Shown: positions 18,601-33,064, counted from the first letter of the stretch. The stretch: 64,000 nt of DNA from Paraspadella gotoi (GCA_051294375.1 CM119267.1:5006619-5070618), one strand, 5' to 3'. Notes: generated by a model from the letters alone, not told the origin. Translations and numbers: made by a program.

Positions 18601-19797
18601 AAGGGAGAGAGAGAGAGAGAGAGAGGAGAAGAGAAGAGAGGGAGAGAAGGACAGAGAGAAACAAGAGAGAGAGGTAGAACACGCAAACGGTTATTTTTTT
18701 TTCATTCGCCGTTGGAAACTGAAAAGATGAAAAAAGTTTTGTCGCCTTCGTAATTTTAACTATTTCATAAAAAATTTTTTCAATATTCAAATAACGAATG
18801 GATATTAAAACAATTATTGCGTCGAAGTGATTTTAACATTTTAAACCAAAGACACGACACCCTGAGTTGATAATGATTTTGGTCTCTCGTTTTGCTCATA
18901 GTGATAATTAAACCAACGGTTTTCTCTATGTTCAACTCCTTCATTATCATAGCGAGTCTTTTCATCCTTTCTGATTCAATAGCAATCATTTTTTTTCAAT
19001 CGCTATCCTGACGCTTAACTTACCCGGTTTCACCATCATTCTTCACGCAATTTCCTCAATCGACCTGACTAGCTCCCTTTTCATCTTCTCCCTCAAAATG
19101 ATTCGTCAATTGCTTTGAAAACCTTTTCTTCGAAAATGCGAGAGAGTTTCTCATGAAACGCGGTCGAGATGGAAATAAGTTGCTCCTCGTAGACGTGGCT
19201 AGGGTGTTGGCCGTAGCGGAGCTGGGAGTGACGTTGGTGCTGGTAATCGTACAAATACTTAAGCTCTTTTTTCTTATTAAAGTTTCGCTTATTAACTCTG
19301 GAGAGTTTTATATAAACACGAAGGAACAAAGAATTAAAACCAACAAAGGGTTAAGTTTAGTTTTGCTTTGCGACAGGGTCAATAAACCCCAATTCAGTTT
19401 GCATTTTACGTTTTTAACTTAAAAAACTCTTAAAAAATACGTAAAAGAAAAGAGAAGAAATAAAAAAGAAAGTAAACTATATCTCTGATCGAAAAGTGTT
19501 TTTTTCTTTTTTCTTCTCCCCCCACATTTTTTTGGGGCGAACGAATTTTGTAGAAAAAACGATTGACATTCCCAATTCCCATCCAATGGAATCGAAGAGA
19601 AAGACGGAGGGGGGGGAGTGAAAAGGTTTAGCGTGAAAGCGAGGGTGGCTGTGAATTGAGGAGTGAGGACCGAGTGGCGGCCGAGTTCTCCTGTGATTGA
19701 ACTTAATCGTTTTAAGTTGTGATGTGAATCGTAGCGGTTGGGAGCGAGGTTCACCAGAGGGGAGGTTTCCGAGTGAGAGAGACAGGATGTGAAGTAT

Positions 19798-19895
19798 TTG
19801 GAGTGACGAGGTATAAGGTGAATTCCAGAGGAAAGGTAGGGCGTGATTCCAGAAAGAGGTAGGCCCCGTGATCCAGAGGGAGGGTTGGTGATTAG
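19798..19895 (+). repeat. 24-bp minisatellite (GTGATTCCAGAGGGAGG)
   Basis: Three to four units of about 24 bp. It is clearer in copy 3 (about 40600-40680), where the units are nearly perfect. Confidence 0.6.
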
Positions 19896-20004
19896 CGAAA
19901 AGAATTAAAATCAATTACTTCCGAGTTTTTTTTTCCCTACGACACCCTACTAATTTAAAGTGAACCGAAAAAGAATTGGGGAACGTTCCTCTTGTTCCAT
20001 CTAT

Positions 20005-20016
20005 GAGAGAGTGAGT

Positions 20017-20049
<33 letters not shown>

Positions 20050-20125
20050 AGAAAGAGGAGAGAGAAGAGAGGAGAGAGAGAGAGAAGAGACGAGAGAGAG
20101 AGAAGAGAGAGAGAGAGAGAAATTC
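20005..20125. repeat. (GA)n microsatellite
   Basis: Interrupted GA array. In copy 3 (40810-40884) it is a nearly pure run. Confidence 0.85.
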
Positions 20126-20547
20126 TTTCTCTCTTGTTCTTTATTTTTCTTTTTGATACAAAGAATGAGTATAAAAACAGTATCGGAAAAATTGTTTTTA
20201 AAAAGTAGATTAGTCTTTTATTAATAAGATTGACTTACCTACTATTTGCACACTACTATAGCAAAACAGTTAAATATTAATTTAAACATTCATCGTTACC
20301 GTATTGCGATTCAATAGACTTAAAATAAATGAATTCTAGATATTTATGAACAAACATATTTAAAAGAATCGTACATACGCAACCTAAAAAAACTTCAATA
20401 CTTGGAGTTTTGTGTATTTCTTTTTTTAGTTTTTGTGTTTCTTTTTTCTTCCGGTTTTTTCGGTCGAATCCAATTGAGTCGCGACGACGAACGAGGGAAA
20501 CTTTAAGTTTCCAACGAAACATTTTTTTTGTTGGAGTTTTAACTAAA

Positions 20548-20595
20548 ACGTCGTCCGTCGTCGTCGACGTCGTCGCGTCGTCGTCGAACGTCGTT
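20548..20595. repeat. (TCG)n trinucleotide repeat
   Basis: Interrupted TCG/GTC repeat. In copy 3 (41319-41364) it is a pure run of 15 units, in copy 2 (29096-29135) an interrupted one. Confidence 0.8.
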
Positions 20596-20648
20596 ATTAT
20601 CCTCAAATCTAAGTCATTGTAGTCTTCAACTAACATTTAACGTCGAAA

Positions 20649-20673
20649 NNNNNNNNNNNNNNNNNNNNNNNNN
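20649..20673. other. assembly gap, 25 N
   Basis: Marks the junction of copy 1 and copy 2 of the duplicated block. Confidence 1.
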
Positions 20674-20924
20674 GGAATGGAATGGAATGCTAATTAAAAA
20701 ATAAAATAAACAAATCTAAATGAAATAAAACTAAGGAAAGTAACGAGTTTGTTAAGGAAGGTGTAGGTGAGTCACTCAAACTACACGCATGCGACTATGA
20801 GTAGGAGGTTGCACAAATCGTTGGGGCAGGAGAAACAACATGGTAGATTGGTTTGCAACCGAACCGTCGGAATTGCTGAGAATTTATCGGGCAACTAAAC
20901 ATTGTTCTAATGCACGGATTCAAT

Positions 20925-21015
<91 letters not shown>

Positions 21016-21545
21016 GAGAGAGGGAGAAAGAACGAACTTGCCCGTAAACTGTGTCATTTGGTGAAAAAATCGAGGGTTGAAATCGGATCCCTCGTTTTTC
21101 GTCCGTGAAAGAAAAACCTTTTTACAAATCTTTTTTTTTTTTTCGTTTTTGTCAAGAAAACTCATGAATTGTATACATTGAAATTTTAATTTAGATTTCA
21201 GTTGAATATCTTTTTTGAATCAAGATTGAAAACAAATATATAACCATTATAAACGCATTTCCTTTCATGGATTTCGTAACGAAAGTTTACTCGGCGAATC
21301 GGCTCATTTCACATAATCATAATCACTTTACTTTTTTCTTCTAATCGCGTTTTCATAAACGTAACTTTTTTTTCGCGAAAAACTGCATTTATTTTTGTGT
21401 TTTTTTTTTTACAAATTTTTTTCGCCGAAAATTTTGACGTCGAGGAAAAACTCCGCCATTTTTTTTCTTTCGCCAGGGTTTTTTTTCCGCGCAATTATAA
21501 AAATCTGAATCGGAATTCTTTCGATGATAAAATTCTCAAAAAAAA

Positions 21546-21576
<31 letters not shown>

Positions 21577-21678
21577 AGAGAGAGAGAGAAAGAGAGAGGA
21601 GGAAGAGAGAGAGAGAGAGAGAGAGTCGTTAAAAAGAAATGGCGAGAAGAGAGAGAAGGAGAGAGAGAGAGAGAGAGA

Positions 21679-21726
<48 letters not shown>

Positions 21727-22245
21727 CCAGTTATTCATATTTTGTGGATTTTTTCCGGTGATTATGGTTTTTTCTCAAGACTCGCGGCTTTGGCTTTGAA
21801 ACACTCCCCCCCCCTCCAGATCTCGATCTAACGCACTTTTAGAGCCAGTGCCGCGAAAATGTGCCTGTAAATCGTATACCCTAAAACTATTTTTTTTCTC
21901 TTTGAAAGTCAATATAACCAACTTCATTAGACTTTCCCACGTTCGTTCAGTCTACCCGGTTAACCTTACCCGTTTTTTCCACCCGTTAAACTCACCAGAA
22001 TCTTAAACTTCCTCGTCCCTCGAGACCCAACGCCTTATCTTTATCGTTTTTCTCCTCTCTCACCTCTCTCGGCCTTCCACATCCCACGACATCGACTCCT
22101 CTTCACCCCACCCTCTCCACACCCCACCGCCCCCTTCAACCGCCCCGAATCTATTTCCATTTTTGGCGAAATCGAGTTTCTTTTCTCTCACGAAATTCGA
22201 GGCAAAAGTCGGGAAAATTAGAAAATGATCGAAATAGAGAGAAAG

Positions 22246-22329
<84 letters not shown>

Positions 22330-23139
22330 AGAGGCAGTAAACTGATCCTTTTCTTTGGCTTTTGAATAATCGAAAGGCTCTTTTTTTTGCGGGGGGAACA
22401 GAGGTCAAGTAAATCTGGGGCGTGAGATAAGTTAAAAGAGGGCGGCTGGGACCAGGCTGGGTAGCGGGTAAGTTGAGTGGTCTACCGGCCTTCGATTCTG
22501 ATTTTTTTTTAGGGGGGAAAGAAAAGTGGTTTTGACTTCGGCGTTGTTGACCGACGTCGACGGAAAGATAAGAACTTGATCGGCGAGAGGTGAGGTCGAA
22601 CCGACCTTTAATGTTGGTAAGTGCGATTAAGACTGAAAGTTTGTTATCGGATCGACTCTGATGACGAAACATTTACTTAACTTTCTTAATTGCTTGCTCA
22701 CTGATTACTTAACTATTTTGATGCACGTAACTTAGTTACATGCTCAAACTTTTCCTTTCATGAATCAGATGAAAGATCTGAAAGGATTATAGTTTTAGGA
22801 AATAAGTTTTATAAAGTTAATAAAATAAGTTTATAAAATAATAAAATTGGTAAAAGGATTTGACCGTATTGTCTGGATTCAAATGACCGGTATTATTCTA
22901 ATAAAAAAGAGTTTTAAACATTATAACGTCATCACTACATTTAAATTTATTTTGACGTACGTAACGCGATTCCAAAATAATTTTCCTATTTTTATGTGAG
23001 AAAATCGAAAGTGAGAAAGTCAGCCCATTGGATCTTTTTCTCTGACATCTTTTCTATTCCTTGACCTCCTCAATCCCCGCTGAGAGAGTCTCTCTCTCTC
23101 CTCTCTCTCTCTCTCCTCTCTCCTCTCTCTCTCTCTTCT

Positions 23140-23170
<31 letters not shown>

Positions 23171-24986
23171 CCTCTCTTCTTCCGTCACCCTGGCTAAGTT
23201 TCCGACTCACGGAAAAACAAGAAAAAAAGATTCCAGATTTTTTGTCTTAATTCTCCGGAATTTTTGCAAAATCGTTCGGAAATCTGGATCAAGCTAAAAT
23301 CAGGGCTTGAATCAAGAACTCGGTGTTTGAATCAGAGTTGGAATCAATTCGCATGATAGATTTTTAATTAAGAAAAAAATTGTATTCAAAAATTTTTACC
23401 GCTTTTTTTTTTTCAAAATCTAAACAAAAGCACGAAATGACACATTTTGGCTGTCTGATGGCTTAATTAAGCGTTTGTTTGCATTAAATAAAAAATTAAA
23501 TCCATTCTATTCATAATTTAATCCTCTTTTTTCTTCAAGTGTTCTTTTTTTCCCCTTTTTTTTCCATAAACCTCTCCCGACCTCTGCCGTGCCGATTTGT
23601 CTACATTAAGACAAAGGGAAACCTCGAGTCTTTCCTCCGCTGGAGTCCAATTATTCATATGGATAACAAGAGAAGGAAGAGTTTGAGAGGACGGGGTCGT
23701 GAAGTGGAAATGTCAGGGTGAGTGAGATGGGAACTTCAGTGGGAAATGATGAATTCGGCGAGTGATCGGACAGCGAGACGGACGAGGAAGATGGAAAAAA
23801 GTACAGTCGGTCAGCTAGCCAATTCTGTTAAACTTACTGACAGCCAGATACAGCGAGTGGGAAACGGGGTTTCCACTTTACGACGGTGGAGTAAGGCGAA
23901 GGCTGGGGATTTGGCGGGGATCAAAGAGAGGGGAATGGAGTGGGGATCAAATCCGAGGTAGGTCGTCGCGGATTTCTCTTTCCGATTCGACATTCGGAGA
24001 ACCTTCCTTTCGCCTGACATTACCTCGTTCCTTTCCTTTCTCCCTCAGGTGAGATCGGTGTGGGAGACTTTTCCTTTTTTTTTTTCTTCTTCCTTTTTTC
24101 ATATCTCGGGTCGTTTCTCATAATAAGAGCGGAACGGTTCGTCTTGAACGCCGATCGATTTCATGACGAGAAATAAATGATAGTTTCAGCATAAATCTAT
24201 TAATAAATGAATATATCGATGATAAATTTCTCATGTCGATCCGAGACGTTTCCATAATTCTTCAACTACCCCACCCCCATTTTTTACCTTTTCTTATCCC
24301 ACTTTTCTTCCACTTTTGTTTATTGTTTATCCCATTTTTCTCCTTTTATCCTTTCCTTTAGTTTTTCTCTCCCCCCTTTTTTTTTTCTTCCCTTCCCTTC
24401 TTTTTTTCCTTTCTTCCTATTTCCTTTATTCTTTATTCCTTGTTCGGTTTTTCCTTTGGTTTTTCCCGATCGATCCCTTTTTATATTCAAAACAGAAAAT
24501 GAATTTCATCAACGGACGACGAACGACGACGACGACGACGAAGATGCGATGACGGTCGACGATGACGACGACGATGAAAAAGATTCTAACAAGGAAATGT
24601 TTACAACCACGTATTGCGGAAAGGTGACAAAGATGACGTTGACGACAATCATAATCTAAATGATGACAAGGAGACGCCGACAATGAGGACGAAGACGAAA
24701 AAACACTCTTTACAATGTACACGTCATATAGAAGAAATGTGAAAATTAGGCCAAAGAAAGTAGATATGAAATTGCCTAAAACATGATGAAAAAATATGCT
24801 ATGATGACATCCACAAAAAATAGCGAACCTGACAAGTGACAACAATGATGATGATGAATGATCACGAATGTCATGAATGTCATCATGAATGATGAAAATG
24901 ACTAGGATGACGTCGACGAAAAAAATATGGCGAACCTGACATCGACGAATATAAAAAAACTTAAGAAGAACGACGACGACGACGAA

Positions 24987-25027
<41 letters not shown>

Positions 25028-27162
25028 AAGGAAGTGAACAAGAATATAAAAAAGGGAAAAGTCGAAAGAAAGAAAGAAGAGAAAAAGGAAAGAAGACCGG
25101 AAGAATGGAATCGTGACGCCGCGTGGCGAGAGCCGGCATCCTCGTCGCCATGGAGACACGAATACGACTCGTGAGACGTTCGTGGGATTACGAGAAGCTC
25201 ACGAGTTGTCGTCGTCGTGGTCGTCGTTGTCGTCGATGTCGGCTTGGGTCCGTTTTTCTTTCCTCCTTTCCGGAATGTAAGCTCGTCTTGAGCTCTGTGA
25301 ATGGTCTCGTTGCTTTTGCATGTTGAAAATGAAAGTTGCAAAAATTGCTTGTTTCGCTATCATTATTTTTTTAGATTTAGAATAACTATTATTTAAATTT
25401 TTATTTATTTATTATTTTATTATTATGGATTCGAAAAGCACTGATTGGCAAGATCGGACTTGCCAATCAGCGAACGAAAAAGTATGTAACATTAAAAAAA
25501 TCTTTATAAAGATTTTTTAAAATAACGAAGTAATAGCAAACTAAATAATAATAATAAATAATTCTCGTCATTGACTTACTTGCGTGGACTAAATTCAATT
25601 CTTTAATCAAATCAGTTGCCATTCAGACTGGGAGAATCTTGAAAGCAGACCATCTGGCAGAAATGGAAAAGATTGCGACGAAAGTCGTACAACATGCAGT
25701 CGCTAATACTAAGAAGGAAAAAACTTTCCTTCGGCAGCCGAATCATTTTTTTTAAAGAAAAAAAAAATGAATAAAAATTATGGCAAAGGAAAAACTTTCT
25801 AAAAAAAAGGGAGACAAATAACGAGAAATGGAGAGAAAAAAAAATTGTCGGGAAAAGATGAAAAATTGAGGAAGAGAGAGAGAAAAAAAATTATGGGAGA
25901 AAAAGGATGAAAGGAAAAAAAAGAAAAGGAAAAAGAAAAGAAAGAAAAGGGAGAAAAATTATGGAGGAAAAAGGAGGAAAGGAAAAGGAAAAGGAAAAGA
26001 AAGAAAAGGAAAAAATTATGGGAGGAAAAAGAAGGAAAGGAAAAAAGAGAGGAAAAAAAGAAAGAAAAAAATGGGGAAAAAAGGAGGAAAGGAAAAAAGA
26101 AATGAAAAGGAAAAGAAAGAAAAAGGAAAAAATATTGGAGGAAAAGGAAGGAAAGGAAAAAGAAAAGTAAAAGAAAGAAAAAAGGAAAAAAATTATGGGA
26201 GGAAAAAAGAGGAAAGGAAAAAAGAAAAGAAAAAAAAGAAAGAAAAAAAATATGGAAGGAAAAAGGAGAAAAGGAAAAAGAAATGGAAAAGAAAGAAAAG
26301 AAAAAGAAAAAAATAATTATGGAGGAAAAAGGAGGAAAGGAAAAAAAAAGGAAAAAGGAAGAAGAAAAAGAAAAGGAAAAAGAAAATAAGGAAAAAGAAA
26401 AAAAATATGGGGGAAAAAATAAGGAAAGGAAAAAAGAAAAGGAAAAAGAAAAGAAAGAAAAAATTATGGGAGGAAAAAGAAGGAAAGAAAAAAGAAAAGA
26501 AAAAAGAAAAGAAAAAAGAAAAGAAGAAAAGAAAAAAACCCGACATCTCGCCGTTAAGAGGAAAGAGAAGAGAAAAAAATAAATAATTCAAACAGAGATT
26601 AGAAAATGAAAGGGAAGCTTTGCGACAATTAAGCGAGCAGAAGCGGTGGGGAGTGGAGAAGAGGTGGTTTGAGTGGTATGGGGGTTTAGGTGAGGTTCGG
26701 AAGGGGGGGAACGGGGGCGTGAGTGGTTTGAGTCAAAAGGAAGATGGGATGTGAAGAAAAAAAACGTGAGGGGTCACAATGAGGAGGCGAAAAGGTTAAA
26801 TAAAGAGGAATATGAAGGATCGGGAAGATTTATTGTTGACAAAGATGACAAAGATGACAAAGGAGGAAAAAAGAAATAGAGAGAATGGAAGAAGATTTAA
26901 ATAGAGAAACTGTGGGAGAATGTATAAAAAAAGAATAAAAAAAGAATATACAAATTTGGCAAAAGATGTAAACAGTAATACAAAATAGGAAATATATGCA
27001 TGCAGAAATGTGAATAAAATTAAATATTAAAAATAAGAAACTAGTGGCTTGACTAAACAAGTCGACGGTGATGAGGTTAAAAAAAGACAAAAAGAAAAAA
27101 AGTTAAAAGGAAAAAAAGATGAAAACAACTGGAGGCGGAGATAACGGAAATTTTTAAAAAAG

Positions 27163-27194
<32 letters not shown>

Positions 27195-27202
27195 AAGAGA
27201 GA

Positions 27203-27233
<31 letters not shown>

Positions 27234-28562
27234 TAGAACACGCAAACGGTTATTTTTTTTTCATTCGCCGTTGGAAACTGAAAGAGATGGAAAAAAGTTT
27301 TGTCGCCTCGTAATTTTAATATTCATAAAAAATTTTTTCAATATTCAAAAAACGAATGGATATTAAAACAATTATTGCGTCGAAGTGATTTTAAATTTTA
27401 AACCAAAGACCAACGACACCCTGAGTTGATAATGATTTGGTTCCTCGTTTTGCTCATAAGTGATAATTAAACCAACGGTTTTCTCTAGTTTCAACTCCTT
27501 CATTATCATAGGCGAGTCTTTTCATCCTTTTCTGATTCAATAGCATCATTTTTTTTCAAATCGCTATTCCTGACGCTTAACTTACCCGGTTTCACCATCA
27601 TTCTTCACGCAATTTCCCTCATCGACCTGACTTAGCTCCCTTTTCATCTTCTCCTCAAAATGATATCGTCATTCGCTTGAAAACCTTTTCTCGGAAATGC
27701 GAGAGAGTTCTCAAAACGCGGTCGAGATGTGAAATAAGTTGCTCCTCCGTAGAGTGGCTAGGGTGTTTGGCCGTAGCGGAGCTGGGAGTGACGTTGGTGC
27801 TGGATAATCGTAACAAATACTTAGCTCTTTTTTCTTATTAAAGTTTCGCTTATTACTTGGAGAGTTTTATATAAAACGAAGGAACAAAGAATTAAACCAA
27901 CAAAGGGTTAAGTTAGTTTTGCTTTGCGACAGGGTCATAAACCCCACATTCATTGCATTTTTACGTTTTTAACTTAAAAAACCTTAAAAAATACGTAAAA
28001 GAAAAAAGAAAGAAAAAAAAGAAAAGTAACTATATCTCGATCGAAAAGTGTTTTTTTCTTTTTTTCTTCTCCCCCCACATTTTTTTGGGGCGAAACGAAT
28101 ATTGTAGAAAAAACGATTGGATCATATCCCAATTCCAGTCAAATGGAATCGAGAGAAAGACGGAGGGGGGGGAGTGAAAGGTTTAGCGTGAAAGCGAGGT
28201 GGCTGTGAATTGAGGAGTGAGGACCGAGTGGCGGCCTTCCTGTATAGTTACTTAATCGTTTTTAAGTTGTGATGTGAATCGTAGTCGGTTGAAGGAGGAG
28301 GTTCACAGAGGAGGTCGGTAGAGAGACCAGGATGTGAAGTATTTGGAGTGACGAGGTTAGGTGAATTCCAGAGGAAAGGTAGGGTGATTCCAGAAAGAGG
28401 GTAGGCCCCGTGATCCAGAGGGAGGGTTGGTGATTAGCGAAAAGAAATTAAAAATAATTACTACCGAGTTTTTTTTTCCCTACGACACACCTACTAATTA
28501 AAAGTGGAACCGAAAAGAATTGGGGAACGTTCCTTCTTGTTCCATCAATGAGAGAGTGAGTG

Positions 28563-28594
<32 letters not shown>

Positions 28595-28635
28595 AGAAAG
28601 AGGAGAGAGAAGAGAGAGAGAGAGAGAGAAGAGAC

Positions 28636-28667
<32 letters not shown>

Positions 28668-29189
28668 TTCTTCTCTCTTGTTCTTTATTTTTCTTTTGAT
28701 ACAAAGAATGAGTATTAAAAACCAGTATCGGAAAAATTGTTTTTAAAAATAGATTAGTCTTTTATTAATAAGATTGACTTACTCTACTATTTGCACCTAC
28801 TATACAAAACAGTTAAATAATTAATTTAACATTCATTCGTTACCGTATGCGATTTCATAGACTTAAAAATAAATGAATTCTAGATATTTATGAACAAACA
28901 TATTTAAAAAGAATCGTAACATACGCAACCTAAAAAAACTCATACTTGGAGTTTTTGTTTTCTTTTTTTAGTTTTTGTGTTTCTTTTTTTCTTCCGGTTG
29001 TTTTCGGTCGAATCCAATTGAGTCGCGACGACGAACGAGGGAAATTTTAAAGTTTACCAAACGAAACATTTTTTTGTTGGAGTTTTAACTAAACGTCGTC
29101 TCGTCGTCGTCGACGTCGTCGCGTCGTCGTCACGTCGTTATTATCCCAATCTAAGTCATTGTAAGTCTTCAACACATTTAACGTCGAAA
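20674..29189 (+). repeat. duplicated block, copy 2 (left end missing)
   Basis: Equivalent to 12030-20648 of copy 1 in the same orientation, and bounded by 25-N gaps on both sides. Both copies 1 and 2 stop at the same point (CGTCGAAA), whereas copy 3 continues into unique DNA there. Confidence 0.9.
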
Positions 29190-29214
29190 NNNNNNNNNNN
29201 NNNNNNNNNNNNNN
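29190..29214. other. assembly gap, 25 N
   Basis: Junction of copy 2 with the rearranged segment. Confidence 1.
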
Positions 29215-29494
29215 TTTTTTTTTTTTCGTTTTTGTCAAGAAAAACTCATGAATTGTATACATTGAAATTTAATTTAGATTTCAGTTGAATATCTTTTTTG
29301 AATCAAGATTGAAAACAAATATATAACCTCATTATAAAACGCATTTCCTTTCATGATTTTCGTAACGAAAGCTTTACTCGGCGAATCGGCTCATTTTCAT
29401 AATCATAATCACTTTACTTTTTCTTCTAATCGCGTTTTCATAAACGTAACTTTTTTTTAGCGAAAAACTGCATTTATTTTTGTGTTTTTTTTTT
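29215..29494 (+). repeat. fragment of the duplicated block, forward
   Basis: Matches copy 2 from about 21131 to 21412, in the same orientation. It ends in a poly-T run at a gap. Confidence 0.85.
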
Positions 29495-29519
29495 NNNNNN
29501 NNNNNNNNNNNNNNNNNNN
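29495..29519. other. assembly gap, 25 N
   Basis: Separates the forward fragment from an inverted one. Confidence 1.
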
Positions 29520-29685
29520 TAGTTTAGGGTATACGATTTACAGGCACATTTTCGGCCACTGGCTCTAAAAGGCGTTGATCGAGATCTGGAGGGGGGGGGA
29601 AGTGTTTCAAAGCCAAAGCCGCGAGTCTTGAGAAAAAACCATAATCACCGGAAAAAATCCACAAAATATGAATAACTGGAATATT

Positions 29686-29780
<95 letters not shown>

Positions 29781-29797
29781 TTCTCCCTTCTTTTCTA

Positions 29798-29834
<37 letters not shown>

Positions 29835-30434
29835 CCTCTCTCTCTCTCTCTTCTTTTTTTTTTTTGAGAATTTTATCATCGAAAAGAATTCCGATTCAGA
29901 TTTTTAAATTGCGCGGAAAAAAAACCCTGGCGAAAGAAAAAAAATGGCGGAGTTTTTCCTCGACGTCAAAATTTCCGGCGAAAAAAAAATTTGTAAAAAA
30001 AAAAACACAAAAATAAATGCAGTTTTTGCGCTAAAAAAAAGTTACGTTTATGAAAACGCGATTAGAAGAAAAAAGTAAAGTGATTATGATTATGAAAATG
30101 AGCCGATTCGCCGAGTAAACTTTCGTTACGAAATCCATGAAAGGAAATGCGTTTATAATGAGGTTATATATTTGTTTTCAATCTTGATTCAAAAAAGATA
30201 TTCAACTGAAATCTAAATTAAATTTCAATGTATACAATTCATGAGTTTTTCTTGACAAAAACGAAAAAAAAAAAAAGATTTTTAAAAAGTTTTTCTTTCA
30301 CGGACGAAAAACGAGGGATCCGATTTCAACCTCGATTTTTTCACCAAATGACACAGTTTACGGGCAAGTTCGTTCTTTCTCCCTCTCTCCCCCTCTCTTC
30401 TCTTCTCTCTCCTCCCTCTCTCTCTCTCTCTCTC
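29520..30434 (-). repeat. fragment of the duplicated block, inverted
   Basis: Reverse complement of about 21000-21890 of copy 2, including the poly-A/GA compound microsatellite now read as CT. With the preceding forward fragment it forms a 280-bp inverted repeat. Confidence 0.85.
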
Positions 30435-30492
30435 CTAACATTTGGAAATCACGTGACATTAAACAAAGTTACTGGCCGCGACTAAAATCTCA
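30435..30492. other. short segment without a match in the block
   Basis: About 55 bp, containing TCACGTGAC, that I could not place in any copy. It links the inverted fragment to forward sequence. Confidence 0.5.
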
Positions 30493-30707
30493 TTTTTTTT
30501 CTCTTTGAAAGTCAATATAACCAACTTCATTAGACTTTCCCACGTTCGTTCAGTCTACCCGGTTAACCCTTACCGTTTTTCCACCCGTTAAACTCACCCA
30601 GAATCTTAACTGCCTCGTCCCTCGAGACCCAACGCCTTATCTTATCGTTTTTCTCCTCTCTCACTCTTCTCGGCCTTCCACATCCCACGACATCGACTCC
30701 CTCTTCA
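30493..30707 (+). repeat. fragment of the duplicated block, forward
   Basis: Equivalent to about 21890-22107 of copy 2, then an abrupt switch to the left end of the block. Confidence 0.8.
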
Positions 30708-30816
30708 TAGGGAATAACTTCTGGTTTCATTTTCTTTGTATTTACGATAGACAAGCCAGAGAGTAGAGAGAGAAGAGAGAGAGACGCAAGAGCAAGAGAC
30801 TGAGAGGAGAGACGAT

Positions 30817-30876
<60 letters not shown>

Positions 30877-32635
30877 GAGGAGAGAGAGAGGAAATAAAAT
30901 TTAATCGAATAACCCGAATCAATTCAAATCCGAAGCATTCGAGTGCATTCCAACATCGAGAAAATAAAACACTTGACAACAAAGAAATTTTTCGCTGAAA
31001 ATTCCGAGTTTGTTTTAATCTTGGGGGTTCCTTCCTTCTTCCGCCGGAGGGGCTCTCAGGGGGGTTGGGGAGGGTACAGGGGCGGAGTGGGGGTGGAGTT
31101 GGGGTAGGGGGGCGTTGTTAAGGGGTAGGGGGGCGAGGATATTTGATTTCCGGTTTTTTTTTCGGAAACTCAAGAGTTGAACCTTTTTTTTTTTTTTGCC
31201 ATTTCTTCTTTCTGTTCCGGTGATGACGACGAGGCATTGAAAGTGAAATGGGGTGTTGACTGTTGAGGATTTGGGGTGTTGAAGGATAAACAATTTTAAA
31301 TATTGGGGTTTTAAGGATTAATTTTTTTAATACCCAACTCGTTGGGATGAAGACAATTTTTTTTCCGTTGTTTGTGGCAAGCGTTTTCCTTTTGAAAATG
31401 CGAAACCTCAGGTTCGATGAGAAAAGTTAAAAACTTCATATTACAGATACAAGGATAGAAATTGTCTGCTTTCAGCGTCTGTTAAGGTTTCGCGTTATAG
31501 TTATCACAAGAATGGTATACATATTGAACAAACGTAATGTGCATATGTGACATTTCGCAAGGATCGTTCGTGTAACATAGATATACAGTAGTTACGTTAC
31601 GTGGAAAGAGCGTCAAGGAACGACAAAGAAGCCACAACGAAAGCGATAAAGACGCCACGAAAAAGACTCTCAGAAACCCTCAACCAAAAAGAGAGAGAGA
31701 AGAACGAGGAATTTTTTCTTTTCCCGCCATAATAAATTTTTGGGAGGAGACGAAAGTGGCGCTGGGTAGGTGGCGCTCGCAATCGTCCGTTACGCGGCGT
31801 TGTTCGTCGAGTGGAAAGGGCGGCGTCTTTTTTGCAGTCTTATTTTTGTATGATTTTTTTATAAGGGATTCGAGTGGTAAAACTATCAAGTCATCTAACG
31901 TTTAAATTTTTCTTTCGATAAGAAACTTATTTTCTAATAATTTCTAGAGTCTTAGCTTAGTGAAACTTTACACAAAGTTAAACAAACAAGTCGTTTTACT
32001 ATTTCTTTATCTACCAAACGCCATTTTAATTACGCAATCGGCGCGAACAACTTAAGGTTGTAAAGCATCCACGACGACATAGAATTATACTCTTGAACAT
32101 CACGGAATATTTTCTTTTATCTTGTTTTCAGCAGCAATTTAGCGTAAGCATAAAACTGCGGTTTCCAATGGGCAGCCGACCTGTGATTTAGGGAAGTTTC
32201 GATTTCCATGTCAGACATCCGGTTCCGAGCGACTTCCAGTTTGATACCGACTTCCTGGTTCCACTTCTCTATAATCGTTGCCGAGTCTGACTTCTAGTAT
32301 AAAACCGCCTATTCTGGACACTATGGATCTAAATCAACAGGTTCCATGTGTTTCATGCAACATGAACGGCATTTCGGCTCGCGCCTCTCCTTCCTTTCGG
32401 CGCCGATTTCGCCCGGCGTTGCTCCGGTCGTCGCCCCGCCAGTGTGTCACCCGGACCGGCCGGCGGCGATCGCAACGAGGTACTCAATGGGAGATATAAC
32501 GACGCGTCGTCAGGGAATATTAATTTCGGCCGTCAAAGGCAGGAATTCCCAGAAATATTATTGAGTAACGGCTTCTGGATAATCGTCTCTCTCTCCTCTC
32601 TCAATCCTCTCTCTCTCTCATCCGTCTCTCTCTCA

Positions 32636-32668
<33 letters not shown>

Positions 32669-32980
32669 CCCTTCGTCACATTTTACTCTTTCATTCTACT
32701 GAGTACTACAATTTTTATTGGAGTTGGAATGGAATGAACGCTAATTAAAAAATAAAATAAACAATTCTTAAATGAAATAAAACTAAGGAAAGTAACGAGT
32801 ATTGTTAAAGGAAGGTGTAGGAGTGAGTGCACTCAAACTACACGCATGCGACTATGAGTAGGAGGTGCACAAATCGTTGGGGCAGGAGAACAACATGGTA
32901 GATTGGTTGCAACCGAACCGTCGGAATTGCTGAGAATTTATCGGCAATAAACATTGTTCTAATCACGGATTCAAAGTGAG

Positions 32981-33064
<84 letters not shown>

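Noticed and set aside
23722-23961. 79-codon frame (copy 2), with a 99-codon relative in copy 3 at 35880
   Set aside because: The frame changes after one-base indels between copies and is broken in copy 1. No family is recognised. The similarity is only the block duplication.
24426-25151. Open frame of 241 codons, minus strand, with Val/Ser/Arg runs
   Set aside because: Built from CGA/CGT triplet repeats. The same region in copies 1 and 3 gives different broken frames.
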